From: Paragonimus skrjabini miyazakii
Taxonomy: Eukaryota; Platyhelminthes; Trematoda; Plagiorchiida; Troglotrematidae
Length of the DNA stretch: 64,000 nucleotides
Direction of reading: 5' to 3'
NCBI GenBank assembly: GCA_014338405.1
Contig: JTDE01000957.1
Span: forward strand, 15,642-79,641
A program made the position numbers and the translations under genes. The notes under the pieces are model-generated. The model saw nothing but the letters and a program-made list of their open reading frames with translations. It had not been told where the DNA came from and searched no databases. Shown one piece after another: positions 47,301-60,549 of this stretch (position 1 is its first letter; every line of letters starts with the position of its first letter).

Positions 47301-50300
47301 AACATAAATTTTGTTACGATTTCCTTTAAAAAAAATCAAGTAATAACCACTGCTTTTTAAATATGCGTCACTTTGGGGTTATACCACATCTTCTCAAGTG
47401 TAACGCGGTTGGAAATAACATAATTTTTGAGTTGCGTTCAGGCTAAAATAATTGTTGTTACCTACTAACAGAATCACGGCGATCAGGGTAGTCAGGGCTA
47501 GATATCGATTTGTTTTGACAGTCTACAAACTGCAATTACTTCCACCTTTTACTGCTATCCATAAGAATGCGTTGGGCAGACTTTTGCGGGAAACAAGCGT
47601 TTGTGGTTGCATGAAACGGATATCAACTGCCAGATAAATCGAACGTATCTGAGCAGACAGAAAACCATGATGAGCATCCACGAGACAGTTCGCGAAAAGT
47701 GCCGTAAGAAGCATCTAACTGTGACGAGATGGGGTTATAAACCACAGTCGGTAACGGTTCTGTTGCGTTAGTTAAACTTTAAAAACAACAGCTTAAACAT
47801 TTTCAAACTGGATTTAGTACTGTAGTTTTTGAATACTGTATTTACTACATGCGTAAACGGATTTTTCTACTCGCCTATCAAAAGCTTTGATGAATACCGA
47901 CGATTTGAATGGTTAAAACTGTTATGGGTATGGCCTTCCTTTAAGAGCTGAATACTTTTTTTAAACGACCGTAGTGATGTAATATTGTGGTGATGAGTTA
48001 GACTTCTCTTTTGCTGAAGAAATTTCAACTGGTGACTATTCGGAATAAGTAGGATGTTTGTTCACAAATTCACACAAGTCCTATTCAATCGTCGTCACTT
48101 CTGAACTGATACGGTGGCAAAGCTACGGTGTTTCAAAAAGGTAGCTGAGGTATACATATTGTCCAGTGGATAAAATAATGTCTAATGAGCAACTGTCTAA
48201 GCCTCCATCCTAATTCATTTGACAGACTATATGAACTACAATCCAGATGCGTATATTGCAACAAACAAAATTACAAAATACAGGATCACCTGGAAGAAGC
48301 TGGTCAGGGAGCATGAAATATTTTGCTTCAAACACAACTTGAAATTTGGTTTATTAACAAACTTAAGGTTTTGCGCTACAGGTTTGGTCCGAAATTAGGT
48401 TACATGTTCTCCTGTCCGAAGGCAGCGAAACGCAATCATGGATAGCATTAAAACGTTAGAAAAAAGTTTTGTATCTTTTTTCATGTGATATTACTGGTTG
48501 ATATTATATTGAGCCAGTTTGTAACGAAATCACGTTTGCCAAATGGTTAATATCATTTAATCACCGAGATAAATGAATTGATCCACGGAAATCGTGGAAA
48601 CAGTTGAGATGGAACAATTGACTATAATCTCAGGACAACCTGTATCTCACCGAATGGGCTGTTGTTTTTCATTACTCCGAAATATCGTGTTGAAGGCCAG
48701 GGAGAGGTTGTTGAAGCATTAATGGTTAAGTGTAGTTTTGATAAAAGTGCTGTAATTACCAGTTGTTTGAAAAAAACAAGTAATCAACGCTGTCAGCCAG
48801 GTTTTAGGTAAATTCCAATTTTGGCAAGCGGTATATATCTGATTATATCAGACCGGACATCATTAACGTATGAATCGTAAGTTCCATCGTGATGGTGACG
48901 AAAGTCTATGTTTTTTGAACCAAATTAACGGAACAGATATCTCTAGCTACAAACTAAAGCAGACTGAACGTTTGCTGCTCATTTGCTGATAGTTCGAGTC
49001 CGTTACACTCTGTAGTTCGCTTGATCATTTGTGGCATTGAGTGATCTACGTAGGGAGTGAATGCATTACGTGCACAATGTATCAGATAAATTTAATTTTC
49101 TCAGACCAACGGGGATAGAAATATCTGATAAGGCTTATGCTCATCAGTGGTATAGAGACGAATTGTAAATCAGTTTGCGTTAGATATCATATAAAACTAC
49201 TCCGTAGGGTGTCGTTTGTAGAAACATCTGATGCGGAAGATATAGCATAAGGATTCCTTTTGATGACTATAATCTTACAGTTTTATAAATCGTGTAAAAT
49301 TTCAAAGAGTTGTAGAAATTAGGCGGATGAACAAGGTCAATCTATGTGTTTCTGTGCGCACCTTGTAAAACTGTTACATACTTACATTGTATTTAATCAC
49401 TTTTGTGCAAGTTAGGTATATATTTTTTTTACTTCAGACTCACTGGAGTTTGTAGATCATTACGAGTATTGGCAACGAAAAGTGGGCAAAAGCTAACTCT
49501 GCCTCATGCTTACAAGCGACATTACAATGGCAACATACTACCTTATCTTATAAATTTATACGGTCACCTAGAAGCTTGAGACAAACTGAGTTTCTGCACA
49601 GTTCCGACGAATGCTGTTAAAATCTGCATGGATCCCTGGGATCAACTGAGTTTTAGGTAAGCAATACAGTTTATTAGTAAATGAGCCTTTATCTAGAAAT
49701 TCAAACATTCACTGTTCTTACAATCAGATGTGCGGTTGAATTTTGCCGCGTGCGCATACTTGGTGAGTAAAAGTAGATCCCGATGAAATTCTTCACTAAA
49801 CGCATGCTTACCTGTTGCATATGTTTTTACAAACTTCTCGATTGAAAGTCTTGTGTTGTTTATTCGATTCAGATCCCGTGAAGTCCTACTATTGATGAGT
49901 AGTTTATTTTTTAAATGTGAACTAGACAGTTAAACCGGTCGTTCCACGCTTACCACAGCTCACTTATGAGTCCAAGGCTAACGTGTATTTGTTATCTTTG
50001 ACAAAGATATGTGTGTACGCATACGTTTTTCACTGCATCCACTAACGTAACGTTTTAACAAGTTTTGACATTGAAGCAGTATAAGTGTTCCTTTATCTAT
50101 CAAATCAAAATAATGTGTTCGTTTGTTACCAAAAGTGAAAAATGTAGTTTTCTCATGTCAACAAGAAAAAGAGAAAACAAATGAGACCAAAAGTTACAAG
50201 AAGTCATCATGTTTGTTTACAAACTAAAAGTGTTCCAACCTTGCAACTTCGTCTTTATGGTGACAGACAATGTATCTCGCGTTTTTAAACCACTACTTTC

Positions 50301-52033
50301 AATGGTTACTAAAGCGTATGTTTTTTGTTTACCAGGATGACTTGCATAATCCACCAAAATGTTTGATCAATTACACAGATCTTAATAAGGGGGTCGAACA
50401 GACGAAATCCCTACTCGTTCTTTCTTACATTAGTTCAAATGCACCTGGGCCATGACTGGTTTTTGTTAGTGATCGTTTGCTTTTGCACACGTTGACTGCC
50501 AAAAGTGCTCAGATATAGGACTTGATGATAAATTATTGGGCTCTGTTCACTGACATATTGATCGATCATCAGAAAATATTCACTTAGAAACAATGTGTAT
50601 GGACTCCGCGAAAAATGTAGATGATGTAAAAAGCAGTCCGAAGTTCACATCAATTTTGGCAGGAATTGGGCCTGCACTGGTGTCGGTGTGTATGTCGACG
50701 ATCTGTAAGCTTTCTGATAAATTATTTTCACAAGTTGTATAGCCATTAACAGGGTATACGTCGGCCTGTAGTATTACAGACAGAATATTTATAACAGACC
50801 GAATTCGATTGACACCCGATATGCAGATCAATAGTTCTGTTTAACATAACCTGAAAAAAACATGAAAAACATTTCCAACAACTGCATTCGGTAATTCTTA
50901 TAGAGTAACTGAGAGTACTAAGATACTTGTTGTGTGTATGAGTCACTCGGATAGGAAACACGGATTTAGTTGGGAGATGTGTCGTCTCTATCCTAGCAAA
51001 TGGATGGAATGATCATGTGAGTCTGGTGTGTGGAGGTGCCAGGCCTGACAAACTTAGGATATTTAACTGTCTGGTACAAGTGGTTTAATGTCTATGGGGA
51101 TTCAAGTGGTCTGTGGACATATAGGTTGCATGCACTCTGTGAGTAACCAGTTTGCGGAAACTCTTTTCGCAATGAAAAGTTGCACCCAGAAATATGTGAA
51201 TTTCACACGACATCAAACTGGATTAGGTATTCTTATCTAGTGATTCACACAGCTTACGCTTATTCTTCATTACTAAAGAAGTGCAGTTATTTGTAACATT
51301 TTCTTAAATTTAGTCCCCAAGAGAATAAAACTGAATGGAAAATTGTAATACATATGGCGTGCTTAATACAATCTCAGCTTACCCTTCACTAACAGAAGGT
51401 CAAAATGTCACCTTTTATAATCCGAAAGTCTTCGGAATCCATGCTATTTTGAGCTACAGATTTGAATACATATCTGGGTATAGTTTGTGACATATGGAGT
51501 TTAGGGTACACGGTTTTCGTCGTTGTTACGAATTCAGCCATAGTTTGGAGTTATCATAAAATGGATGACTTATGTGGTGCTTGTCACTAAACCTATTTAT
51601 CATTACTGTTGTTTTATTACATTGTTGACAATAAGTTGTACAATTGCGCTCGAAAGATAAAATACCTGCTTTGCTTAGTTCGGTTGTTATTACTATTGCG
51701 TCGAAGCTAGCTCTGGGGTTGACCTAAGTCATTTACTTTAGTTCTGTATTTCTGGAATCATCACAGCTTCTTATTTGAAAGTTTCGTTTGCTACTCATGT
51801 GTACCGTAACAGTGTAGTTTCAAGCAATTTGATAACAAAAGATTGGAAATAAACATCGAGAGAAGTAGGATAAAAACTTCGTATCGTAGTGAGTTACTGA
51901 AAATATATTCGGTTGCCAGTCACTGTTCCCAGGGAACTGCGTATTCCTACATATCAGAAAAATAGACATTGCATTAAAGAACGGTTTATACAGCAGAAAT
52001 ACACTACTATCTTTTGCGAAACGTCTCATCTCT
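44318..52033. other. No gene firmly recognised
   Basis: Minus 45322-45555 is open and protein-like (KFEDFLSTNAFLKFTAHVQRK without splice support). Plus 50332-50453 follows a very strong acceptor (GTTTTTTGTTTACCAG) and reads DDLHNPPKCLINYTDLNKG to a stop. Both stay unassigned; the rest is AT-rich. Confidence 0.3.
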
Positions 52034-52133
52034 NNNNNNNNNNNNNNNNNNNNNNNNNNNNNNNNNNNNNNNNNNNNNNNNNNNNNNNNNNNNNNNNNNN
52101 NNNNNNNNNNNNNNNNNNNNNNNNNNNNNNNNN
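52034..52133. other. Assembly gap, 100 N
   Basis: Exactly 100 N. Unlike the other gap, the two sides share no visible overlap. Confidence 0.95.
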
Positions 52134-52759
52134 AAGTGAAAAACGTTGAGCCGAATAGTTCTTACTACTTAAGTACTGTGAATAATTATGTTTTGTACGA
52201 TTGTCATTGCACTTTAAAAATTGTTTGACAAACTTAAGCGTTTGCTTTTGTGCCGGTTCCTAGCGTTGGTAATTCATAAATCAAAAGTTTGAATAAACAG
52301 TAAGAATGACAAATAGAACCTGGACTTGTTGTCATTATCATGTGAGTCTCAGTACTGAAAGCCCGATAGACAAGACAATAACTTGTGCGGCACTGTAGAC
52401 ATTGCTAATTGTCAACATCAATTTTCGGCTGACGCCTTCGTCGATATACTCTATTTTAAAATATTCAAAAACGTTGCTTGTTTTTTAGTATAAAAGGTCT
52501 TTCAGAGTGCCTGATTTTACTTAGGTCTGTACAGAGATGAGAAACTGTAAGTAACAAGTATTAGCCAACAAGATAAGTATGTTTGATAAACTGTCTCGTA
52601 ACAGAAACAGCCATACAGAATAGTCCACTTTCCTTATTGATTCTTTCTTTGTCACGATTTATCTATAAAATAGTCCATTGCCTGCTTAATATGACAATAA
52701 GTTGTTTCCATCATTTCGCAACTGAAAGTGATTCTACTCGTTAAAATATTAGTAACCGC
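52134..52759. other. No gene recognised
   Basis: AT-rich; nothing notable. Confidence 0.4.
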
Positions 52760-52870
52760 AATGAACAGTAGCCGCGGTGACATACAGGCATGGCTGGAGT
52801 CCTAGTCTCAACCATGGCAACAATATGAACTACTGATGAGTTCCAACAAGAGCAAAGCTCGAGTACTGTG
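52760..52870 (+). mobile_element. SINE relic with hammerhead-ribozyme-like motif (copy C)
   Basis: GGAGTCCTAGTCTCAAC (52796-52812) resembles a B-box region. It is followed by GAACTACTGATGAG with CTGATGAG at 52833-52840, then TTCCAACAAGAGC and AAAG. GTTC and GAGC can form a 4-bp stem II around CAACAA, but the GAAA core has lost its G. The stretch ACTACTGATGAGTT..AACAAG is shared with copy A at 15.05 kb, showing a common family. The A box is not clear. Confidence 0.45.
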
Positions 52871-54084
52871 CTTCTTTTTGAAGAAACTAGCCGGAAAGTC
52901 TATCTAATCAATTGCGAATGATGTCCAACTTAGAACTCAATAAAAAATAAGAAAAAATAATTATTAGCTCTTGAATTTACGTCGTATTTGTTCGAAGAGA
53001 CCTAATGAGGGCGCACTTGATAGCGAAGGGTCACCAGTGAATATTTCAATTGAGTTTCACAGATACGTCATATAAACTTCCTCCGTATTGTGGAAGCCAG
53101 TTACCAAAATGACCGATGCATCACAATACAGTGTTGCCAGTCATTGGTTAACCCAAAAGTATTTTCGGGGAAACAATTGATAGAAAGAAACATAACGAGT
53201 TCTAATTCCAGCTGTTTATTATAGGCAGCGACATCCTGTAATTTACAGCCGAACGATTTGTAGTCGTCGTTTATTGAATAAGAACCAGATATTTCAATAG
53301 TGACTGAGGCATATCTGATGATGACAATATAATGAGCTGATTCAGCTACTAAGTTTATCACAGCTAGCTAGACAGCACCTAATGATCATCGACTGTTTGA
53401 CCAAAGTTGTATACTCAAAACAGTCCAACTTCGACTCGATATGAACAGATCAGGCTGGAACCTTGGTATCACATCACAGTGTCCGAACAAAGGCCAACAT
53501 TGTTTTTGATCAAGGAAAGTAAGTGCTGGTCAAGATAACACAGCTATGCTCATATTAGCATTGTTTGTGGGTTTAGGTGTTGACAGTTCATGACAAAGTT
53601 ATAAGACTTATTGTTAAGAAATATTATTGTACTAACCGATAAATCCAAGAACCTTCTCTCCAACTATAAAATCAGATTAGCATTTGACTACATCTTAGTT
53701 TTGGGGTGCTTCATCTGAAGCGTTACACTTTGTGCTCCTTGGACGAGTAGCTTTGTACAGTTCTACCATTCCATTTATGCGGAGGACCAATTTCACAATG
53801 TTCACAATAAACATTTTGTCCTCCAAGTAGACAATATGTTGTAACTAATGAACGTATGATCAAATCCCTCAAACAAAAATAAGGCCAGAAAGCTCAAGGA
53901 TGGAAAAAAATGTTATACAACAACCAGTGAAACATCGGATGAGACATAAGTTACAGTTCTGTTGCAGTTATAAATTTTGGAACTCATGATCACATGAATA
54001 AACATTTGTTCCCGAATCAACATCGAATCAAGATGTCAATGAACCATACACGTCTTACCATTCACTTGATGGGGTGAATGTCAG
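52871..54084. other. No gene recognised
   Basis: AT-rich; nothing notable. Confidence 0.4.
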
Positions 54085-54300
54085 CAAAAGGTCAACGCGG
54101 TTGTCATCAAAGCAAGATATAACGATCTAAAAGGTGAAGTCCGACTGCATCAAAGATATGAGCATGAATCAAACAAAATGGATGGCGTGAGAAGCGCAAG
54201 TGAAGTCCTGCAAGGGGAGACCCAGAGAAATCCACTTATTCCAAAGGACTACGATAGCCGTGTCGGCTTTTTCCCGATCAGCGCTACACATACCTCGCCG
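54085..54300 (+). CDS. Candidate internal exon, unidentified
   Basis: GTGAATGTCAG|CAA is the acceptor and CCG|GTTATG a possible donor, giving 216 bp, 72 codons, phase 0-0. The translation is polar and balanced (VIKARYNDLKGEVRLHQRYE, later LQGETQRNPLIPKDYDSRVG), unlike the hydrophobic background translations. The frame stays open to 54366. No domain recognised. It may belong with the plus-strand exon at 56408-56556. Confidence 0.35.
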
Positions 54301-56407
54301 GTTATGATCTTCTGTATATGCATTACGTCAAATTTCAAATATCAGGGTATAACGTCTAAGATTTAAACTTGTGTTCCATTTTCAAAAGTAGCCCGTAAAA
54401 CAATATTGCAGGAATAGATGTAAAAGTATTCGACTGTAAAGTCAATGTATGTAAGCAACTTATCAAGGTTCACATTGTAAAATCAGGACAAGAATGTGAA
54501 TAACGAGTAAAATACTATCCAAGTGAGTAATCGATATACTCTGGTGCTCCGGATAACACAGGCTCAACACAAGTACGGAGAGTAGTTTTTTCCAAATGAA
54601 GTTTGCTTAACAACCATAGACGGGAGTCAGACCAAGCATGGTTTCCGTAAGGTTGTGGAATTTCATTTGCCGCCATGGACCACTAGAAAGAGTCAGTCAG
54701 TCTTTGTGGATGATAGTGCCACACCTAATAACAAAACCTTAAGCAAACAGTTCACAGTGAATCATTATATTCGCTTGCTTTCCTAGACATCGCATCCGCC
54801 ACATCTAGACCCCGTGGTAAACCCTCACAGTTACCCTCATTGCGGGATAGACATAAGGGAAATGCTGTCTTGACTCACAGGTTTGGAGCACATTTTGAAA
54901 ACTGTGTGTAACACCAATCTCACAAACTGCCAGTAAGCTCAGCAAACATGTGACAGTGAAAGACGAACTACTAATCACTGTCTGCAGTGTCAACGTACGT
55001 CGCTGACATAAGCGCTCGTTTTTTCCTTAAAATCTTGACAGCCATGCTCTACACATTCGTTTCTGTGGAGTTATTTTGGACCTAGACGTAGGTAGTTACT
55101 GTAATCAGAAGCCGTGAGTCGCAAGGATCACTGCGATCTAATTGATTTGAGTGTCCCACCTGAGACCGTATAATGAAACTGACCTGATGAATCGCACATC
55201 AGATTTAAAGAAACTTGCGGATGGCCTTACTCGTTTAGCTGCAAACAAATCGTAATTCCATCGGAAAATTAGAGTACTTAATGTTAATCGGAAAAGCAAT
55301 CCAAGGTCATTTGACTTAGCATTTACAGTTTATTCAGTTTTGGGTGAAGACATCGAAACGTCTAGTTTATGACAAATGTCTTGTAGTTCTGTATAGGGAA
55401 AATCCAGCCTACAATCGTAGTAGAGCAGAAAGTCTGTTGTTTTGAAGTCTGATAGTGACTTAGGTGAAGAGGCTGTTATTGTCTACCATTGGTTCTCACA
55501 AAGAACCTGCCAACTGCCAGCGTATCAGAAACCAGCTGATTGAGATATATGGATGTCAAAGAATAATAGACTGTATTGGTCTTCATGTGTCTGAAATCAG
55601 CCACCATGCAAGGCCGCCGATGTGGTAAGAATGAAACCAGAGTCGACGTATTCTAATAATGTATATGTGTACAATAAATCACCATAAGAAAATAGGTATT
55701 CTGAAATGTACTAATTCAAAGAAAAGCCGCCATTTTGGTGAAAGATGAAATGAACTGCACAAATCTAACTACGCACACACTTTGGAGGTTTTCATTATCG
55801 TCGGAGTTTTCCAATCAAGCAAACAGGTCAGCGAATCTGCATAGAATACTGAAACTGGTAAATAAACCTTCCACGAAAGTATGCCTCTGAAAAATACCCA
55901 CTTTGTACCTAGAGTTCAAAGAGCATGTCAAACATGTTTCAATAATGTATCATCAGATAAATACAATCTTAAAGAACATCAAAGAGGAGCTGAACTCTTT
56001 GGTCATTCTCAAAGTTACAACAGTGTCACTAGTCAGTACAAACAGTGGGTCACCCCTCACTTTGTTTGGCACGTAACCCGGTGTTCTGTTCACAAAAACG
56101 TTTAGTTTTGGCTCTGAAACTCTCCTTCTCTGAATGGTTCCAACTTCTCACTTAATTACATACACAAAATCTAGAGACCTCGACCACAGGAAAGAAAATT
56201 ATTCTGTGCTTAGCCAACTGAAGAGTGACTTTTTGTGTCCATAATTGTGTGTTTGTTGCCACTTGAGTTTTGATCACTAAAATATAATCATTCCCTTGTA
56301 ATATGCCTTATAGTTGTGTTGATCTCATGATGAGTGATCAAAAACAGCTGTACTCCGTGCTTTGTATTCTCTAACTTGATGGAAATTTGTATGGTAACTG
56401 GGAACAG
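54301..56407. other. No gene recognised
   Basis: Possible intron between the two plus-strand candidate exons. Nothing else notable. Confidence 0.35.
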
Positions 56408-56556
56408 GCATTTCAATGGCAACGACAAACAACCGGCTCGATGAAGGAGGAGCAGGCCACCTACGATCTGCTCTATGTGGAACGAATAGTTGGAACATCT
56501 ACCCTGTATTACAACTGTAGGCTAACCGATGATGAGCAGCTTGTGGAGCAGCTTGT
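56408..56556 (+). CDS. Candidate internal exon, unidentified
   Basis: GGGAACAG|GC is the acceptor and CTTGT|GTGAGT is close to the donor consensus. The 149-bp exon encodes FQWQRQTTGSMKEEQATYDL, then LYVERIVG, then CRLTDDEQLVEQL. The glutamate- and glutamine-rich, helix-prone composition looks like real protein. It is also somewhat GC-richer than its surroundings. No family recognised. Confidence 0.4.
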
Positions 56557-59500
56557 GTGAGTGCTATCCCAAGCATATGCGTGGAAATTCAGAACTAGAA
56601 GGAGTCCATGTGAAGACCCAGGGTCACAGGTTATCCTGGGGTCTTGTCTAACATCACAAGCAATGACAGTTTCATTTGGTTTGCCACGAGAAAGGAGCTC
56701 CCCGGGTGTAGGCTAACTACGTTAGGTGGAACAGAAGGAAAAAAGCCAGACCTACTATGTCGACTACTGAACACATGGAATAGGTATATTAATTTCTGTT
56801 TGATTTTGGACGTGATTGTCAGGTCTTCAGTGCCCCACTTTAGCAAAGAGAATAAAACTGAAGGTTTCACGTATGAGTCACTGAAGCTAGAAGGATAGGT
56901 GACTAAGACCATTGAAATCCTGGATTCTTACTGAATTTCAGTGATACGGAAGAAACAGTGGATTATTTTGGACAAATTGGCGGGCGACTGTGGCTATAAC
57001 ACACAGAACCTAGTCTGTAACGTGTGCTGCAGTCAACACTTAGTACATATGAGTGTACAACACTGAAATGTATTAGAATTAGATTGAAACAGGAGGTAAT
57101 CCAGAGAACAGTCGTTCTTGATTTGTCTGAGAGCACTTGGTATGACTTTAACTTGAGGGAAGGATTCCCGTCCCAATGACTGGCTTTTATAGTTTGCGTT
57201 AGGAGGAGGCTGGTATCCCAGACAGAGTGACCAGCTGCAGCAACCACTCCTAAGCCGGGATTAATAACATAATAATAATAATGATGTTTGCACAATTTGT
57301 TTAGCTTGAGCAGTGAACGCTATCATTTCATAATAAAACCTGGTACAACAGAAAAAAGCAGTCAAATGAGTAATGACTCAGGAGAAACAGATAGGTACAA
57401 TATACTCACACCAACCTGAATAAATACATGTACAACATGCGCACGAGAAAACGCTATCACATATATAGATAAACCAAAATTTACGGTCAAGAAAGATCTA
57501 TCTCATTAAAAGTAATTTCTAATGTTATCTTTCAGTTTTCTTTTAAAGCGATGATTGAAACCTTGTTTTGTCGTAGTAGCAGCTCTGACTGTCTGAAAAA
57601 ATTGAGTATAGTTGATTTTGTTTTGAAAAAATAGCCCTTACAGATCGACATGAAAAATACGAACTTTCCTCAATATGCCCCGCCATAGACAGGTATGAGA
57701 GTGACCGTGTATACCAGCTGTATTCATCATAGTTATTATAGGTTAGTCCTGAGCATTACTTGGGCTGATTTAAGTTATTACGGTTTTATTGTATTATGGG
57801 TTCATCAAACTCGTAAACTGTGTCCACGAAACGAAATAACATGCACTACACAATGGCCATACAAGCAATGAAGGGCTGAACATAAATACGGGAAATGCGA
57901 TGACTTAAAATCAGAACCCCGTTGTCTGAAATTGTTCGCCAGGACAGGTTCTTAGACCACCAGTGTCCAATGTTCTTTGGAACCTAGTTCGGAGGTTTAA
58001 AACTAAGATAGAACTGCTTCATGTCAATTCTTTCATACAACCAAAACTGTTGCTTCTAGTCTAATCGACACAGGCAAATATATTAAGATGCAGTGATGGA
58101 TGTGTTGACACGTTTAATGCGCATTTGAGCTATGCACACTTAAGAGACGACATTGTTAAGCTTGTCGAGTGGCAGAATATTTTCCTTAATTACAAACACG
58201 AATAAACCTCACCAAAACATGCGGCTAATACATTGAAGCCATCAAGGTGATCAAAGACATCCTTCGCTTGATGTTGGCGGATTGAATCATACTTACGTTT
58301 ACAGACAAGTGACGAGCCATGGATAGTAAAGCGATCGTCTAAGTATATGGTTTATGTAAGTGAAGTGATGACACGTCATCTGAATTCATTGACTATGGTT
58401 AGTCAGTTTACTTAGGCGGAGAGAACGAAGAGATTGAAACTCTATAAATTCACAAAACTTTGATGCTAGATTCTTCAAACTAACAAGATCTTACGAGTAA
58501 CTTTATGGTTATCAAATCATTCGCACTTCATGAACTCGTGAATTCCAGCCTGTTAGGAAGAGTAGAATCCAAGGGATTTTAACGGTGTGGAATGTGACAT
58601 AAATCAACCAATATGGATAGCTGTTTTTTATGTAACCAACAACTATTTTAGAACGTTTGAACAAGTACCTACCTGAAGTGAATATCCTGGAAACATGTTC
58701 ATCAAATCGTCACTTTCTAGATAACCTAAAGAAAATTTTGTTTCGACTAATAAACGTGCAATTTAAGTGAACGGATCACTTACTAGTGTGTAAAGTAGAA
58801 CGAAGTCTGGTATAATATTACACTTACAAAGAAGTTGCTAAATCTCATTGTTTTGGATAGCTCATTAACACTGACCAACCAAGTTTCAACTTTCTTGAGG
58901 CTAACGACTTTTGTTTAACTGTTTTAAATGAAAGCAAAATGTGCGATAAAAACAAAACGTTTCGTCTCAGCTGGAATTTATTCAAGACTGGATCCCACAG
59001 GTTATATACGTAACGAACACCAGTCTGTTACATGCGCCAGATTGGTTGCTGGCTTGCGGGTTACTACTCCATATCAATGACAATTAACTAACTTGTCATT
59101 GCGATCACCGCAAAGACATGAGGATCGACTGGGCAACCCTTGTGTTTGCAGGGTTTTTCATAAATATCTGTGTAAACTGGTTGCTTTCAACGTGTGAATT
59201 CGTGTTCTGTGTTTGTTCTCATGGTGAACAGAGATAAATTATATGTTGTTTTCGATGTTGGAATCTGCGTCAGAAATCCTTGTATACCTCCTGTTAAAAG
59301 CACTGGATTGTGTATCACGCTATCGATCTGTCGGTCACCGATTTCTGGATGTACGCATCAATCGGGAAATGCCTTGGCAACATTACGGATTATTACCGTG
59401 GGTCCGAAAAACGTTCCATTTCTGTCCAGGGCAAGATACGAAGGCACTATTATACCATGTGAAAAAGATTATAAATATTCTAGGAACAATGTATGACTGT

Positions 59501-60549
59501 CTCTAGATTTTTTCTATTTCCTGACACTATAATCCAATCTTAGCTGACAAAGTACATAAGTAAAGGTACATCCTAAGCAAGTCTAGACTTGTGTCTTTTT
59601 GATTACTGCAAAAATGAGCAACTAACAGTTTTTAGTGTATGGTAGTAAACTGACATCAGTAAGAAGTAAATACCGTCAGGTCACGATAGTCCGGATAATA
59701 CAGGCTACATATATCATATAACACTACTTTATAAAACAATTACACATCTATGGTAAACATTTAGACATTACTGACGTGACCTTTATTGTTTTATAATGTT
59801 ACACTGATCATGTCCTTCTATCTAGCCAAAATCTTCAACCTCAGCCATGTCAGTGTTTCAGTTAGGTCGATTTAGGTACACTGAACATTGTTTCTTGCCA
59901 CCTGACTGAATACAAAAACCAAGTAGCTATATACCAACGTTGATTTGTTGTATGAAATGTTTCCCCCAGGTATAAATTCTTTATTTACATGTGAAATACA
60001 CTTGATTTTATTTGGATAATTTTTAAGTATATTATTTATGCATTCCTTGACTTTTACCAATACACCAGGTGTCCAGTTCGAGCTGTCATTTCGAGGCCTG
60101 AAAAGGTTACAGTTTCTTATGTGGGTTGTGTTTTTCACATATGGCAGTATTTGCAAAAAATCAGAAACTTCTGTGACCAAACTCGTAGTTGGACTGTGGA
60201 AAAAAAGTGAGAAGAACATGCACGACCCTTGATTCAACAGCAAAACGTCTGTTGATTGAAAAATCTGTCTGAAACCGGGCCGTATTTGAAAAACCCACTG
60301 AGATTCAATACAAAGCCATAAGCTAGCTAGCTCCTCTTATGTGATTTGGGATTGTATTATCTGAGAAGATGTGAAATCTGTTTAACTATTCTATTTTTCT
60401 AAAAGTCATCCTTTCACACAATCAAACACTGTGTGATTGCTCGCCCAATGGGTATATGACTCTTTCATAAGTTATAGCAGGTTATTGATCTGATGATTTG
60501 AAATGCTCATTTGAACGAGTTAGGAGTTGTCGTTTAGCTTGCACATCGT
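56557..60549. other. No gene firmly recognised
   Basis: Both strands are open at 56631-56912. An AAT-rich microsatellite lies at about 57262-57281. At 59194-59506 two overlapping plus frames of about 90-100 codons are open (one with a cysteine-rich stretch then VGPKNVPFLSRARYEGTI); I cannot decide which, if either, is coding. Confidence 0.3.

Noticed and set aside
59194..59506. Cadherin-like exon
   Set aside because: One frame has NVPFLSRARYEGTI, similar to a cadherin repeat start, but an overlapping frame is equally open and no DxND or LDRE calcium motifs are present.
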